DNA from: Streptomyces griseoluteus
GTDB taxonomy: Bacteria > Actinomycetota > Actinomycetes > Streptomycetales > Streptomycetaceae
NCBI GenBank assembly: GCA_000717735.1
Contig: JOBE01000001.1
Coordinates: forward strand, 240,112 to 304,111
Length of the DNA stretch: 64,000 nucleotides
Direction of reading: 5' to 3'
This document shows positions 8,905 to 18,164 of this stretch, in pieces. The notes beneath the pieces were generated by a model, which made no database searches, was not told the origin of the DNA, and saw only the letters and a list, made by a program, of their open reading frames with translations. Position numbers and translations under genes: made by a program. Numbering within the stretch: the first letter of the stretch is position 1; each line of letters begins with the position of its first letter.

Positions 8905-11900
8905 GTGATCGAGCGGCTGATCGGGGGCCGGTTCCGTGTGACCGGGGTCATCGGGGCGGGGAACATGGGCGAGGTCCACCGCGCCGAGGACCTGCACCGA
9001 ACCGAAGGCGACCCCGCCCGCACCGTCGCTGTGAAGACCGTGCTCCGCCGCCGCTCCGGCGCCCTGATCGACACGGGCCCCAACAGCAAGGCCGTCCAGC
9101 GGTTCGCGCGCGAGGTCCGGATCATGCGCCGCCTGGACCATCCCAACCTCACGCGGCTCATCGACGGCGGTGTCGACGAGACCGACGGCGGTCGCCCCTA
9201 CCTCGTCATGGAGTACCTGGACGGCGAGACCCTCCGCGACCTCATCGAGGAGGAGCGGCAGCTCCCCGTCTCCTGGGCCGTCGCGATCGGCGCGCAGATC
9301 GCCTCCGGACTCGCCGCCGCGCACACGGCGGGCGTCGTCCACCGCGACCTGAAGCCCGCGAACACCATGCTGGTCACGGGCGGCACGGTGAAGGTCCTCG
9401 ACTTCGGCATGGGCCGGATCGCCGACGACCCGGAGGAGACACGTCTCACCAGCACCGGCGTCAGTGTCGGCACCGCCCGCTACATGGCCCCTGAGCAGTT
9501 CGAAGCCCGGCAGGTGACACAGGCCGCCGACCTGTACGCGCTCGGCTGCGTGCTGTACGAGATGCTGGCAGGCGTCCCGCCGTTCACCAGCGGCTCCGCG
9601 TACGAGCTGGGGCGCAAGCACGTGGAAGAGGTGCCCCCGTCCGTCCGGATCGCGCGGCCCACCACGCCCGCCGGGCTCGTCCGCCTGGTGGACCGGCTGC
9701 TGGCGAAGGACCCCGCCGAACGGCCCGCCGACGCGGTCGCCGTACGCGACGCCCTGCTGCCCCTGCTCGCCGAGGCCTGCGCCGCGGACCCCGCCGATGA
9801 GACCTCGGCGCTCCCCCAATGGGGCGCGCTCGACCCGGTCCGCACGCTTCGCCCGGCCACCCCGGCGACGGCCACCCCGACGGCCGCGCCGGTGGAGGAG
9901 CGCCCCCGGGCGGCCGCCGCCCCCGGCGCCGGCATGGACGTCTTCGGCGTACACCACAGGCTCATCGAGGACTACCGCTCCTTCACCGAGGGCGGCACTG
10001 TCATCCGGGACGACCGGATCGCGGCCTTCATCGAGGACGACCTCAACGCCAAGTCGCAGTGGCCGGATCCTTGGCTGTCCCTCAACCCGTTCTTCGCGAG
10101 CGGCGGCACGGTCGTCGAGCTGGCCGGCCAGGGCGTGCTGCACCGTGAGTGCGCCCAGATCTTCCAGTCCCGCAAGACCCCCGGCGGCACCGTGTGCGAC
10201 GGACGCCCGCTGACCCTGCACCAGCATCAGCGCGAGGCGATCGACGCCGCCGCCTCCGGCGACTCGTACGTCCTGACCACCGGCACCGGTTCCGGTAAGT
10301 CCCTCTCGTACATCGTCCCGATCGTCGACCGGGTGCTACGGGAGAGGGAGGTTGCCGGCCCCCGGGCGGCCAAGCGTGTGCGGGCGATCGTCGTGTACCC
10401 GATGAACGCGCTCGCCAACAGCCAGCTGAAGGAGCTGGAGAAGTACCTCCGGGACGGCTACGGCAGCGGCCACGAGCCGGTCACCTTCGCCCGATACACC
10501 GGGCAGGAGGACGACGCCCGCCGCAAGGAGATCCGCGACGATCCGCCGGACATCCTGCTCACCAACTACGTGATGCTGGAGCTGATGCTGACCCGGCCGG
10601 CCGACCGCGCCAGCCTCATCAGCATGGCCCGCGGGCTGGACTTCCTCGTCTTCGACGAACTGCACACCTACCGCGGCCGGCAGGGCGCGGACGTCGCCCT
10701 TCTCATCCGTCGGGTCCGCGAGGCCTGTCAGGCCCAGCGCCTCCAGTGCGTCGGCACCTCCGCCACCATGTCCACCGAAGGCACCGTCGACGACCAGCGC
10801 AAGGTCGTCGCCGACACCGCCACCACGCTCTTCGGTACGCCCGTCCACCCTCGCAATGTCATCGTCGAGACGCTGATCCGGGCCACCGACGAGGCGCCGG
10901 AGACAGTGCCGGCCGAGCGGCTGCGGGCACCGGCTGCCCCCCGTGCCTACACCGACCTGGTACGCGACCCGCTGGCCCGCTGGATCGAGACCCGTTTCGG
11001 CCTGGCCGTGGACGCGGGCCGACTGGTCCGCCGGCAGCCCGCGAAGATCGAGGATGCGGCGCAGGAGCTCTCGGAGGCGTCCGGGGTGGACGCCAAGCAG
11101 TGCGTGGCGGCGATCCGCGCCGCGCTGGAGGCAGGATCCGAGGCCCGGCATCCGGTGACCGAGCGGCCGCTGTTCGCGTTCCGGCTCCACCAGTTCCTCT
11201 CCAAGGGCGACACCGTGTACGTCACCCTGGAGGACAAGCTCACCCGCCACCTCACCCGCTCCTACCAGCTCGAGCAGCCGAACAGCGGTGGCAAGCTGCT
11301 GATGCCGTTGGCGTTCTGCCGCGAGTGCGGCCAGGAGTACCTGACGGTGTGGCGCACCGAGAAGGACGGGGAGATCCGCTATGAGGCGCGGCGGGACACC
11401 TCCGCGACGGGCGGCCGGCAGGGCGACGGCTACCTGTACATCGACCACGACCGCCCCTGGCCCACCGGCGTCCAGTACGCGGTCGACGACCGCCGCCTGC
11501 CCGAGTCCTGGCTGGAGCTGGACGACCGGGGCCAGGAGGTCGTCAAGAAGTCGTACCGCGACAGGGTTCCGCGTGCCGTCACCGTCGATGCGCGGGGCCA
11601 GGAGGGGCAGGGCGAGCTGCGGGTCGCGTTCATCCCGTCGCCGTTCCTGTTCTGCCTGCACTGCGGGGTGGCGTACGAGCAGACCCGAGGCAAGGACTTC
11701 GCGAAGCTGGCGACCCTGGACCAGGAGGGCCGTTCCTCGGCGACGTCGCTGATCTCCGCCTCGGTGGTCCGGTCGCTGAAGTCGGTGCCGGAGGAGTCCC
11801 TCGACAAGGAAGCGCGCAAGCTCCTCACCTTCGTCGACAACCGGCAGGACGCCTCGCTCCAGGCCGGTCACTTCAACGACTTCGTACAGATCACGCAGTT

Positions 11901-14900
11901 GCGCGGTGCGTTGTACCGGGCGGCGCTCGACGCCGGCGAGGACGGCATCCACCACGAGGACCTGGCATCCCTCGTGGGCAGTGCGCTCGGTCTCGACCCG
12001 GTCGACTACACGGGCAGGGACGATCTGGCGCCGTCGCTCGCCCGCAATGCAGTCAAGACACTTCGTGACGTGATCGCCTTCCGGCTCTATCTGGATCTGG
12101 AGCGCGGCTGGCGCATCACCATGCCCAATCTGGAGCAGACCGGCCTCCTGGAGATCGACTACGAGGACCTGGACTGGGTGGCCGCCAAGGACGACCGGTG
12201 GGCCGGCACCCACGAGGTGCTGCGCGAAGCCGATCCCGCGCTGCGCGCCGAGATCATGAAGGCGCTCCTCAACGAGATGCGCCGCTCGCTCGCCATCGAC
12301 GTGTCCTACTTCCGGGAAGACTTCGACGCACTGCAGCGGGCGAGCGAGGAGCGTCTGGTGGACCCGTGGGTGCTGTCCGCCTCGGACCGGCCCAAGGTCG
12401 GCACCGCCTACCCGCACCCGTCCCGCCCCGGCCTGGACCGCTCGGCACTCTTCCTGTCCGCGCGCGGCAAGTTCGGCAAGTACCTCGGCCGGGCGGAGAC
12501 GTCGTTCCGGAGGCTCGACGCCAACGATCTCCAGCTGGTCATCGAGGACCTGCTCAAGGTGCTGGCCTCGGCGGGCCTCGTCAAGGAGGTCGCGGACGCC
12601 CCCGAGCGGGCGGGACGCTACCGCCGTACGACCGCGCCGGTCCCGACCGGCTACCGGGTGGCGGCGCAGTCCCTGATCTGGCGTGCCGGCAAGGGTGAGA
12701 CGGGTACGCACGACCCGTTGACGCGGACGTACCAGAGCGGGGACGGTCCGCGCGTCAACACCTTCTTCCGCGATCTGTACAAGGACGCGGCCGGTGCGCT
12801 GTCCGGCCTGTTCGCGCGCGAACACACGGCACAGGTGTCGCCGCAGGAGCGGGAGGAGCGCGAGGAGGCGTTCCGCAAGGCGGAGCTGAAGCTGTTGTAC
12901 TGCTCGCCGACGATGGAGCTGGGCGTCGACATCTCGTCGCTGAACGCGGTGATGATGCGCAACGTGCCGCCTACCCCGGCGAACTACGCACAGCGCTCCG
13001 GCCGTGCGGGCCGCAGCGGACAGCCCGCCCTCGTCACCACGTACTGCGCGACCGGCAACAGCCACGACCAGTACTACTTCCGCCGCTCGGAGCGGATGGT
13101 TGCGGGCACGGTCGCACCGCCGCGCCTGGATCTCGCCAACGAGGACCTGGTCCTCTCGCACCTCCAGGGGATCTGGATCGCGGAGGCCGGCCTGAAGCTG
13201 GGCCGCGCCATCCCGGAGGTGCTCGACGTGTCCTACCCGGACACCAGCGAGCGCCCCGACCCCGCCCTGGGGCTCCACTCCGAGATCCTCGCGGCCTCCC
13301 TCGACAGGGCCGCCCAGGAGCGCACGGTCGATTCCGCGCAACGCGTCCTCGGCCCTCTGCTGCGGGACTTCTCGGAGACGACCTGGTGGTACGACGAGTG
13401 GATCCAGGACCGGGTACGGACGGTGGCGGGCCGCTTCGACGAGGCCTTCGACCGCTGGCGCAAGCTCTTCAGGGCCGCGCTCGACGACCAGTACATCCAG
13501 AACAAGCGCCGGCTCGACTACAGCCTGACCGAGGGCGACCGGATCAGGGCCAACGCGCGGCGCCGTGAGGCCGAGACTCAGCTCAATCTGCTGATGAACG
13601 AGAGCGCCGACAGCAAGTCGGTCCTCTCGGACTTCAACCCGTACCGCTACCTGGCCTCCGAGGGGTTCCTGCCGGGTTACAGCTTCCCGCGGCTGCCCCT
13701 CGCCGCGTACATCCCGACCGTCGGCCGCCGGCGCGGCGACGGTGACTACCTCCAGCGGCCCCGTTTCCTCGCCATCCGCGAGTTCGGGCCTGGCGCCCTG
13801 ATCTACCACGAGGGCGCCCGCTACCAGGTGACGCGGATCCAGCTCCCGCCGGACTCCTCGGGCGACCTGGCCACCAGCGAGGCCCGCCGGTGCGCACACT
13901 GCGGCTACCACCACGACCCGGAACTCCGGGCCGACCGCTGTGAGATGTGCGAGGAGCCGCTGGGCTCGGCGACGTACGGCCTGCTCCAGCTGCACACCGT
14001 GTACACGACCCGCCGGGAGCGGATCTCCTCCGACGAGGAGGAGCGCCGCCGCGCCGGCTTCAGGCTGGAGACGTCGTACCGCTTCCACGACCGCGGTACC
14101 CGTAAGGGCCGGCTCAACGCCTCGGTCGCCGACGCCTCGGGCGCTCCGGTCGCCGATCTCACGTACGGGGATTCGGCGACGGTTCGGATCACCAACACCG
14201 GCCGGGTCCGCGCCAAGAACGACGAGCCGCCGGGCTACTGGCTGGACCTGGCCGACGGCCGCTGGATGAACGACCGCGACGCGGCGGACGCGTCCGGCGA
14301 CTCCAGCGAGCTGCCGGTGATCGACGCGGACGGCAACGAGCGGCGCCGCAAGAAGCGTGTCATCCCGTACGTCGAGGACCGCCGCAACATCCTCGTCCTG
14401 ACGCTCGACGAGGCCCTGCCCGAACCGATCGCGCTCTCCCTCATGTACGCGCTGGAGCGGGGCATCGAGGCGGCGTTCGAGTTGGAGGACGCGGAGCTCA
14501 ACAGCGAGCTGCTGCCCCCCGACGACGGTCCGCGGCGCCGCATCCTGTTCACCGAGGCCGCGGAGGGCGGGGCGGGCGTGCTGCGCCGCCTCCAGGCCGA
14601 GAAGGACGCGCTGGCCAAGGCCGCCCGGCACGCGCTGGCCATCTGCCACTTCGGCGAGGACGGCAGGGACCAGGGCGGTCCGCACCCGGACCGGCCGTGC
14701 GCACTCGGCTGCTACGAATGCCTGCTGACGTACGGCAACCAGCTCAACCACGCCCTGATCAACCGGCACACGGTGCGGGATGCCCTGGTCCGTCTGGCGT
14801 CGGCGAAGACCACGAAGGACGCGCGGGGCGAGTCACGCTCCGAGCAGTTCCGGCGACTGCTCGACCGGACGCCGGAGGAGCCGACCGTGGCCGAGACCGC

Positions 14901-15213
14901 GGTGGCCGAGGCCATCGCGCAGGAGAACCTGGTGGCCTGGCTGAGCGCGCGCGGGCTCCGTCTCCCGGATGAGAAGGAGACCCTGATCACGGAGGCCAAC
15001 GTCCTCGCCGACTACGTGTACCGGCTTCCCGGGGTGAACCTCGCCGTCTTCGTCGACGGCCCCGACACCGAGATGACCGCGCTGCGCGACGAGGACGCCC
15101 AGGAGCGGCTCCTGGACGCCCGCTGGGACTTCGTCCGCTTCCCGCACGGCGCGGACTGGGACGAGATCGTGGCCCCGCACGCCCGCTACTTCGGCACCCC
15201 GTCCGCCAACTGA
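8905..15213 (+). CDS. Ser/Thr protein kinase fused to a DEAD/DEAH helicase with DUF1998
   Basis: The product is about 2,102 aa from GTG 8905 (AGAGGGG box 5 nt upstream); ATG 8884 is in frame and adds 7 residues. Residues 1-260 form a Hanks-type kinase: glycine loop GAGNMGE, VAVK lysine, catalytic HRDLKPANTM (near 147), DFG (near 166) and APEQ, all intact. A linker rich in proline and alanine follows. The helicase half has Walker A TTGTGSGKS (near 458), DELHTYRG (near 585), and a C-terminal core with VDISSLN and QRSGRAGRSGQ (near 1340-1380). A CAHC...CEMC zinc pair lies near 1663, and the DUF1998 signature GCYECLLTYGNQLNH near 1936. The last 120 residues end with VFVDGP and RDEDAQERLLDARWDFVRF, reminiscent of Vsr/DUF559-type folds. 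It leads the operon with the SNF2 and methylase genes. A kinase acts in Pgl/BREX type 2 (PglW), but this architecture is different. Kinase target and helicase substrate are unknown. Confidence 0.88.
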   Translation: MIERLIGGRFRVTGVIGAGNMGEVHRAEDLHRTEGDPARTVAVKTVLRRRSGALIDTGPNSKAVQRFAREVRIMRRLDHPNLTRLIDGGVDETDGGRPYLVMEYLDGETLRDLIEEERQLPVSWAVAIGAQIASGLAAAHTAGVVHRDLKPANTMLVTGGTVKVLDFGMGRIADDPEETRLTSTGVSVGTARYMAPEQFEARQVTQAADLYALGCVLYEMLAGVPPFTSGSAYELGRKHVEEVPPSVRIARPTTPAGLVRLVDRLLAKDPAERPADAVAVRDALLPLLAEACAADPADETSALPQWGALDPVRTLRPATPATATPTAAPVEERPRAAAAPGAGMDVFGVHHRLIEDYRSFTEGGTVIRDDRIAAFIEDDLNAKSQWPDPWLSLNPFFASGGTVVELAGQGVLHRECAQIFQSRKTPGGTVCDGRPLTLHQHQREAIDAAASGDSYVLTTGTGSGKSLSYIVPIVDRVLREREVAGPRAAKRVRAIVVYPMNALANSQLKELEKYLRDGYGSGHEPVTFARYTGQEDDARRKEIRDDPPDILLTNYVMLELMLTRPADRASLISMARGLDFLVFDELHTYRGRQGADVALLIRRVREACQAQRLQCVGTSATMSTEGTVDDQRKVVADTATTLFGTPVHPRNVIVETLIRATDEAPETVPAERLRAPAAPRAYTDLVRDPLARWIETRFGLAVDAGRLVRRQPAKIEDAAQELSEASGVDAKQCVAAIRAALEAGSEARHPVTERPLFAFRLHQFLSKGDTVYVTLEDKLTRHLTRSYQLEQPNSGGKLLMPLAFCRECGQEYLTVWRTEKDGEIRYEARRDTSATGGRQGDGYLYIDHDRPWPTGVQYAVDDRRLPESWLELDDRGQEVVKKSYRDRVPRAVTVDARGQEGQGELRVAFIPSPFLFCLHCGVAYEQTRGKDFAKLATLDQEGRSSATSLISASVVRSLKSVPEESLDKEARKLLTFVDNRQDASLQAGHFNDFVQITQLRGALYRAALDAGEDGIHHEDLASLVGSALGLDPVDYTGRDDLAPSLARNAVKTLRDVIAFRLYLDLERGWRITMPNLEQTGLLEIDYEDLDWVAAKDDRWAGTHEVLREADPALRAEIMKALLNEMRRSLAIDVSYFREDFDALQRASEERLVDPWVLSASDRPKVGTAYPHPSRPGLDRSALFLSARGKFGKYLGRAETSFRRLDANDLQLVIEDLLKVLASAGLVKEVADAPERAGRYRRTTAPVPTGYRVAAQSLIWRAGKGETGTHDPLTRTYQSGDGPRVNTFFRDLYKDAAGALSGLFAREHTAQVSPQEREEREEAFRKAELKLLYCSPTMELGVDISSLNAVMMRNVPPTPANYAQRSGRAGRSGQPALVTTYCATGNSHDQYYFRRSERMVAGTVAPPRLDLANEDLVLSHLQGIWIAEAGLKLGRAIPEVLDVSYPDTSERPDPALGLHSEILAASLDRAAQERTVDSAQRVLGPLLRDFSETTWWYDEWIQDRVRTVAGRFDEAFDRWRKLFRAALDDQYIQNKRRLDYSLTEGDRIRANARRREAETQLNLLMNESADSKSVLSDFNPYRYLASEGFLPGYSFPRLPLAAYIPTVGRRRGDGDYLQRPRFLAIREFGPGALIYHEGARYQVTRIQLPPDSSGDLATSEARRCAHCGYHHDPELRADRCEMCEEPLGSATYGLLQLHTVYTTRRERISSDEEERRRAGFRLETSYRFHDRGTRKGRLNASVADASGAPVADLTYGDSATVRITNTGRVRAKNDEPPGYWLDLADGRWMNDRDAADASGDSSELPVIDADGNERRRKKRVIPYVEDRRNILVLTLDEALPEPIALSLMYALERGIEAAFELEDAELNSELLPPDDGPRRRILFTEAAEGGAGVLRRLQAEKDALAKAARHALAICHFGEDGRDQGGPHPDRPCALGCYECLLTYGNQLNHALINRHTVRDALVRLASAKTTKDARGESRSEQFRRLLDRTPEEPTVAETAVAEAIAQENLVAWLSARGLRLPDEKETLITEANVLADYVYRLPGVNLAVFVDGPDTEMTALRDEDAQERLLDARWDFVRFPHGADWDEIVAPHARYFGTPSAN

Positions 15214-15242
15214 CCGTTCACCACGAGGACTCGACGATCCAC

Positions 15243-18164
15243 ATGACACTCACGTACACGGCTGGATCCCTGGTGACGGCCCGCGGTCGCGAATGGGTGG
15301 TGCTCCCCGAGAGCGCGCCCGATCTGCTGGTGCTGCGTCCGCTGGGCGGCTCCGACGACGACATCGCCGCGGTGTTCCCGGCGTTCGAGGAGGTCAAGGG
15401 AGCCGAGTTCGCGGCGCCCGAGGCCGGTGACCTCGGCGACCAGCGCGCGGCCGGGCTTCTGCGTACCGCCTTGCGGATCGGCTTCCGGTCCGGGGCGGGC
15501 CCGTTCCGCTCGCTCGCCGGCATCGCGGTGGAGCCCCGCGCCTATCAGCTCGTACCGCTCCTGATGGCGCTGAGGCACAAGACGGTCAGGATGCTGATCT
15601 CGGACGACGTCGGTATCGGCAAGACGGTCGAGGCGGGTCTGATCGCGAGCGAACTCCTTGCCCAGGGCGAGGCCACGGGCCTGGCCGTGCTCTGCTCGCC
15701 CGCGCTCGCCGAGCAGTGGCAGCAGGAGCTGCGGTCCAAGTTCGGGATCGACGCGGAGCTCGTCCTGGCCTCCACGGTCTCCCGCCTCGAACGCGATCTG
15801 GATCTGGGCCAGTCGCTCTTCGACCGGCATCCGAACGTGATCGTGTCGACCGATTTCATCAAGTCCCCGCGTCACCGTGACGACTTCGTCCGCCACTGCC
15901 CCGACCTGGTGATCGTGGACGAGGCCCACACCTGTGTGGCCGCCGACGACGTGTCGGCCGGGGCGCAGAACCAGCTCCGTTACGAGCTGCTGCGTCGCGT
16001 CGCGGAGGACGAGACCCGCCACCTGGTCCTGGTGACGGCCACGCCGCACAGTGGCAAGGAGTCCGCGTTCCGGAACCTCCTCGGCCTGGTCAAGCCGGAG
16101 CTCGCCCAGGTGAACCTGGAGTCGGAGGCGGGACGGAAGCTCCTCGCACCGCACTTCGTGGCCCGCAAGCGGGCCGACGTACGCCAGTACCTCACCCAGG
16201 AGGACGGGCTCGGCGACGACAGCCTGGCCGAGCGGACCGCGTTCCCCTCGGACCGCTACTTCAAGGACGAGACGTACAAGCTGTCCCCCGCCTACCGGGC
16301 CCTGCTCGACGACGCCATCGCCTACGCGAGCGACCGGGTCGAAGCGGCGGGCGCCCAGGGCAAGCGGGAGGCCCGGATCGCCTGGTGGTCGGCGATCGCC
16401 CTGCTGCGTTCCCTGGTGTCCTCGCCCAGGGCGGCGTCCCAGACCCTTCGCACGCGCTCGGCCGCGGCGGTGGCCGCGTCCGCCGAGGAGGCCGACCGGC
16501 TCGGCTCCCCCCTCAACAGTGACGCCTCCGACAGCGACAGCCTGGAGGGCATGGACGTGGCCCCCGGCGCGGAGACCGACGAGGCCGGCGCCCGCCTGCA
16601 GGAGCTCGCCGACCGGGCGGCCGAGCTGGAAGGAACGGAAGAGGACCTCAAGCTCAAGGCGCTGATCAAGCACCTCAAGGCACTGCTCGCCGACGGCTAC
16701 CACCCGATCGTCTTCTGCCGCTACATTCCCACGGCCGAGTACGTGGCCGAGAAGCTCAGGGACAAGGGCGGCGTCAAGGCCACCGTCGAGGCCGTCACCG
16801 GCACGCTCTCGCCCCAGCAGCGCATCGAGCGGATCGAGAAGCTGGCCGAGCAGGCGGGCGACGACCCCGCCGCCCGCCGTGTCCTGGTCGCCACCGACTG
16901 TCTCTCCGAGGGCGTCAACCTCCAGCACTACTTCGACGCCGTCGTCCACTACGACCTCGCCTGGAACCCGACCCGCCACGACCAGCGCGAGGGCCGCGTC
17001 GACCGTTACGGCCAGCGGCGGGACGAGGTCCGCGTCATCACCCTGTACGGCGCGGACAACGGGATCGACGGCAAGGTCCTGGAGGTGCTGATCAAGAAGC
17101 ACCGGCAGATCAAGAAGGACCTGGGCATCTCCGTGTCCGTTCCTGACGAGATGTCCACGGGCGTGACGGACGCGATCGTCGAGTGGCTTCTCATGCGCGG
17201 CCGGGAGGACCAGGACGCGCTGTTCGGCGCGGACGCGTTCAAGGTGAGCACAGAGCGGCTGGAGAGCGACTGGAACTCGGCCGCCGAACGGGAGAAGGAG
17301 TCCCGCTCACGGTTCGCCCAGCGCTCCATCCACCCCGAGGAGGTGGCCCGGGAGGTCGTCGCGATCCGTGAGGCCCTGGGCGGCGCGGGCGAGATCCGCA
17401 CTTTCGTACGTCACTCCCTCCAGGCCCTCAACGCGGTCCTGCGCGACAGCGGCGAGGATTTCACCGCGCAGGTCGGCGGCACACCCGCCGGGCTGCGGGA
17501 CGCGCTCGCGCCGCTCGTCGGCGTGGACACGGTCGACAAGGACCGGCCCATCCCCTTCCGCGCCGACCCGGCCGTAGGACGCGGCGAGGCGGCTCTGGTC
17601 CGCACCGACCCGGTGGTCGGCGCGCTCGCCGCGCACGTCCTGAACACCGCCCTCGACCCGGAGTCGGACGGCGCCCGCCCGGCCCGCCGCTGCGGCGTCA
17701 TCACCACGGACGCCGTGGCCACCCGGACGACGCTTCTCCTCGTCCGCTACCGCTTCCACCTCACGCTGCCCTCCCGCAACGGCGAGAAGCAGCTCATCGC
17801 AGAGGACACCCGCCTCCTCGCCTTCCAGGGTGCCCCGAGGAACGCGGTGTGGCTGGGACAGGAGGAAGCCGTCGAGCTCCTCGACGCCTCGGCCACGGAG
17901 AACACCGACCCCCACTTCGGCGAACGCACCATGACCCGCATCCTCGGTCAGCTCCCGGACGTGGCCGACCATGTGGCGGCGTACGGCGACGAGCTGGCCG
18001 CCGAACTCGACGCCTCGCACCGCCGCGTCCGGGCCGCGTCGGGCGAGATCGTCCGTGGCCTGACGGTCACGGCCCAGAAGCCCGCCGACATCCTCGGCAC
18101 GTACGTCTACCTGCCCGCTGCTCCCGCCGCCGTCGCGGCCGCTTCCGCCGGAGTGTCCGCCTGA
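15243..18164 (+). CDS. drmD: SNF2-family helicase, DISARM DrmD-like
   Basis: The product is 973 aa, starting at ATG 15243, 29 nt after the kinase-helicase gene. The N-terminus (GREWVVLPES, LLVLRPLGGSDDDI) resembles DrmD. The SNF2 motor has DDVGIGKTVEAGLIASELL (motif I, near residue 120), DEAHTC (motif II, near 228) and TATPHSG (motif III). The second RecA domain contains SEGVNLQHYFDAVVHYDL and HDQREGRVDRYGQ (motifs V-VI, near 555-590). A segment of about 80 residues near 395-445 is rich in A, E, D and S and is probably a flexible insert. In class 1 DISARM, drmD stands directly before the adenine methylase drmMI, as here. Its stop overlaps the methylase start (TGATG), so expression is coupled. 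Confidence 0.82.
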   Translation: MTLTYTAGSLVTARGREWVVLPESAPDLLVLRPLGGSDDDIAAVFPAFEEVKGAEFAAPEAGDLGDQRAAGLLRTALRIGFRSGAGPFRSLAGIAVEPRAYQLVPLLMALRHKTVRMLISDDVGIGKTVEAGLIASELLAQGEATGLAVLCSPALAEQWQQELRSKFGIDAELVLASTVSRLERDLDLGQSLFDRHPNVIVSTDFIKSPRHRDDFVRHCPDLVIVDEAHTCVAADDVSAGAQNQLRYELLRRVAEDETRHLVLVTATPHSGKESAFRNLLGLVKPELAQVNLESEAGRKLLAPHFVARKRADVRQYLTQEDGLGDDSLAERTAFPSDRYFKDETYKLSPAYRALLDDAIAYASDRVEAAGAQGKREARIAWWSAIALLRSLVSSPRAASQTLRTRSAAAVAASAEEADRLGSPLNSDASDSDSLEGMDVAPGAETDEAGARLQELADRAAELEGTEEDLKLKALIKHLKALLADGYHPIVFCRYIPTAEYVAEKLRDKGGVKATVEAVTGTLSPQQRIERIEKLAEQAGDDPAARRVLVATDCLSEGVNLQHYFDAVVHYDLAWNPTRHDQREGRVDRYGQRRDEVRVITLYGADNGIDGKVLEVLIKKHRQIKKDLGISVSVPDEMSTGVTDAIVEWLLMRGREDQDALFGADAFKVSTERLESDWNSAAEREKESRSRFAQRSIHPEEVAREVVAIREALGGAGEIRTFVRHSLQALNAVLRDSGEDFTAQVGGTPAGLRDALAPLVGVDTVDKDRPIPFRADPAVGRGEAALVRTDPVVGALAAHVLNTALDPESDGARPARRCGVITTDAVATRTTLLLVRYRFHLTLPSRNGEKQLIAEDTRLLAFQGAPRNAVWLGQEEAVELLDASATENTDPHFGERTMTRILGQLPDVADHVAAYGDELAAELDASHRRVRAASGEIVRGLTVTAQKPADILGTYVYLPAAPAAVAAASAGVSA

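Noticed and set aside
10336..14769. Minus-strand ORF of 1,477 codons opposite the kinase-helicase gene
   Set aside because: It is rich in Arg, Val, Gly and Gln with no motifs, and lies exactly antisense to a gene with clear kinase and helicase motifs. High GC3 produces such shadow frames.
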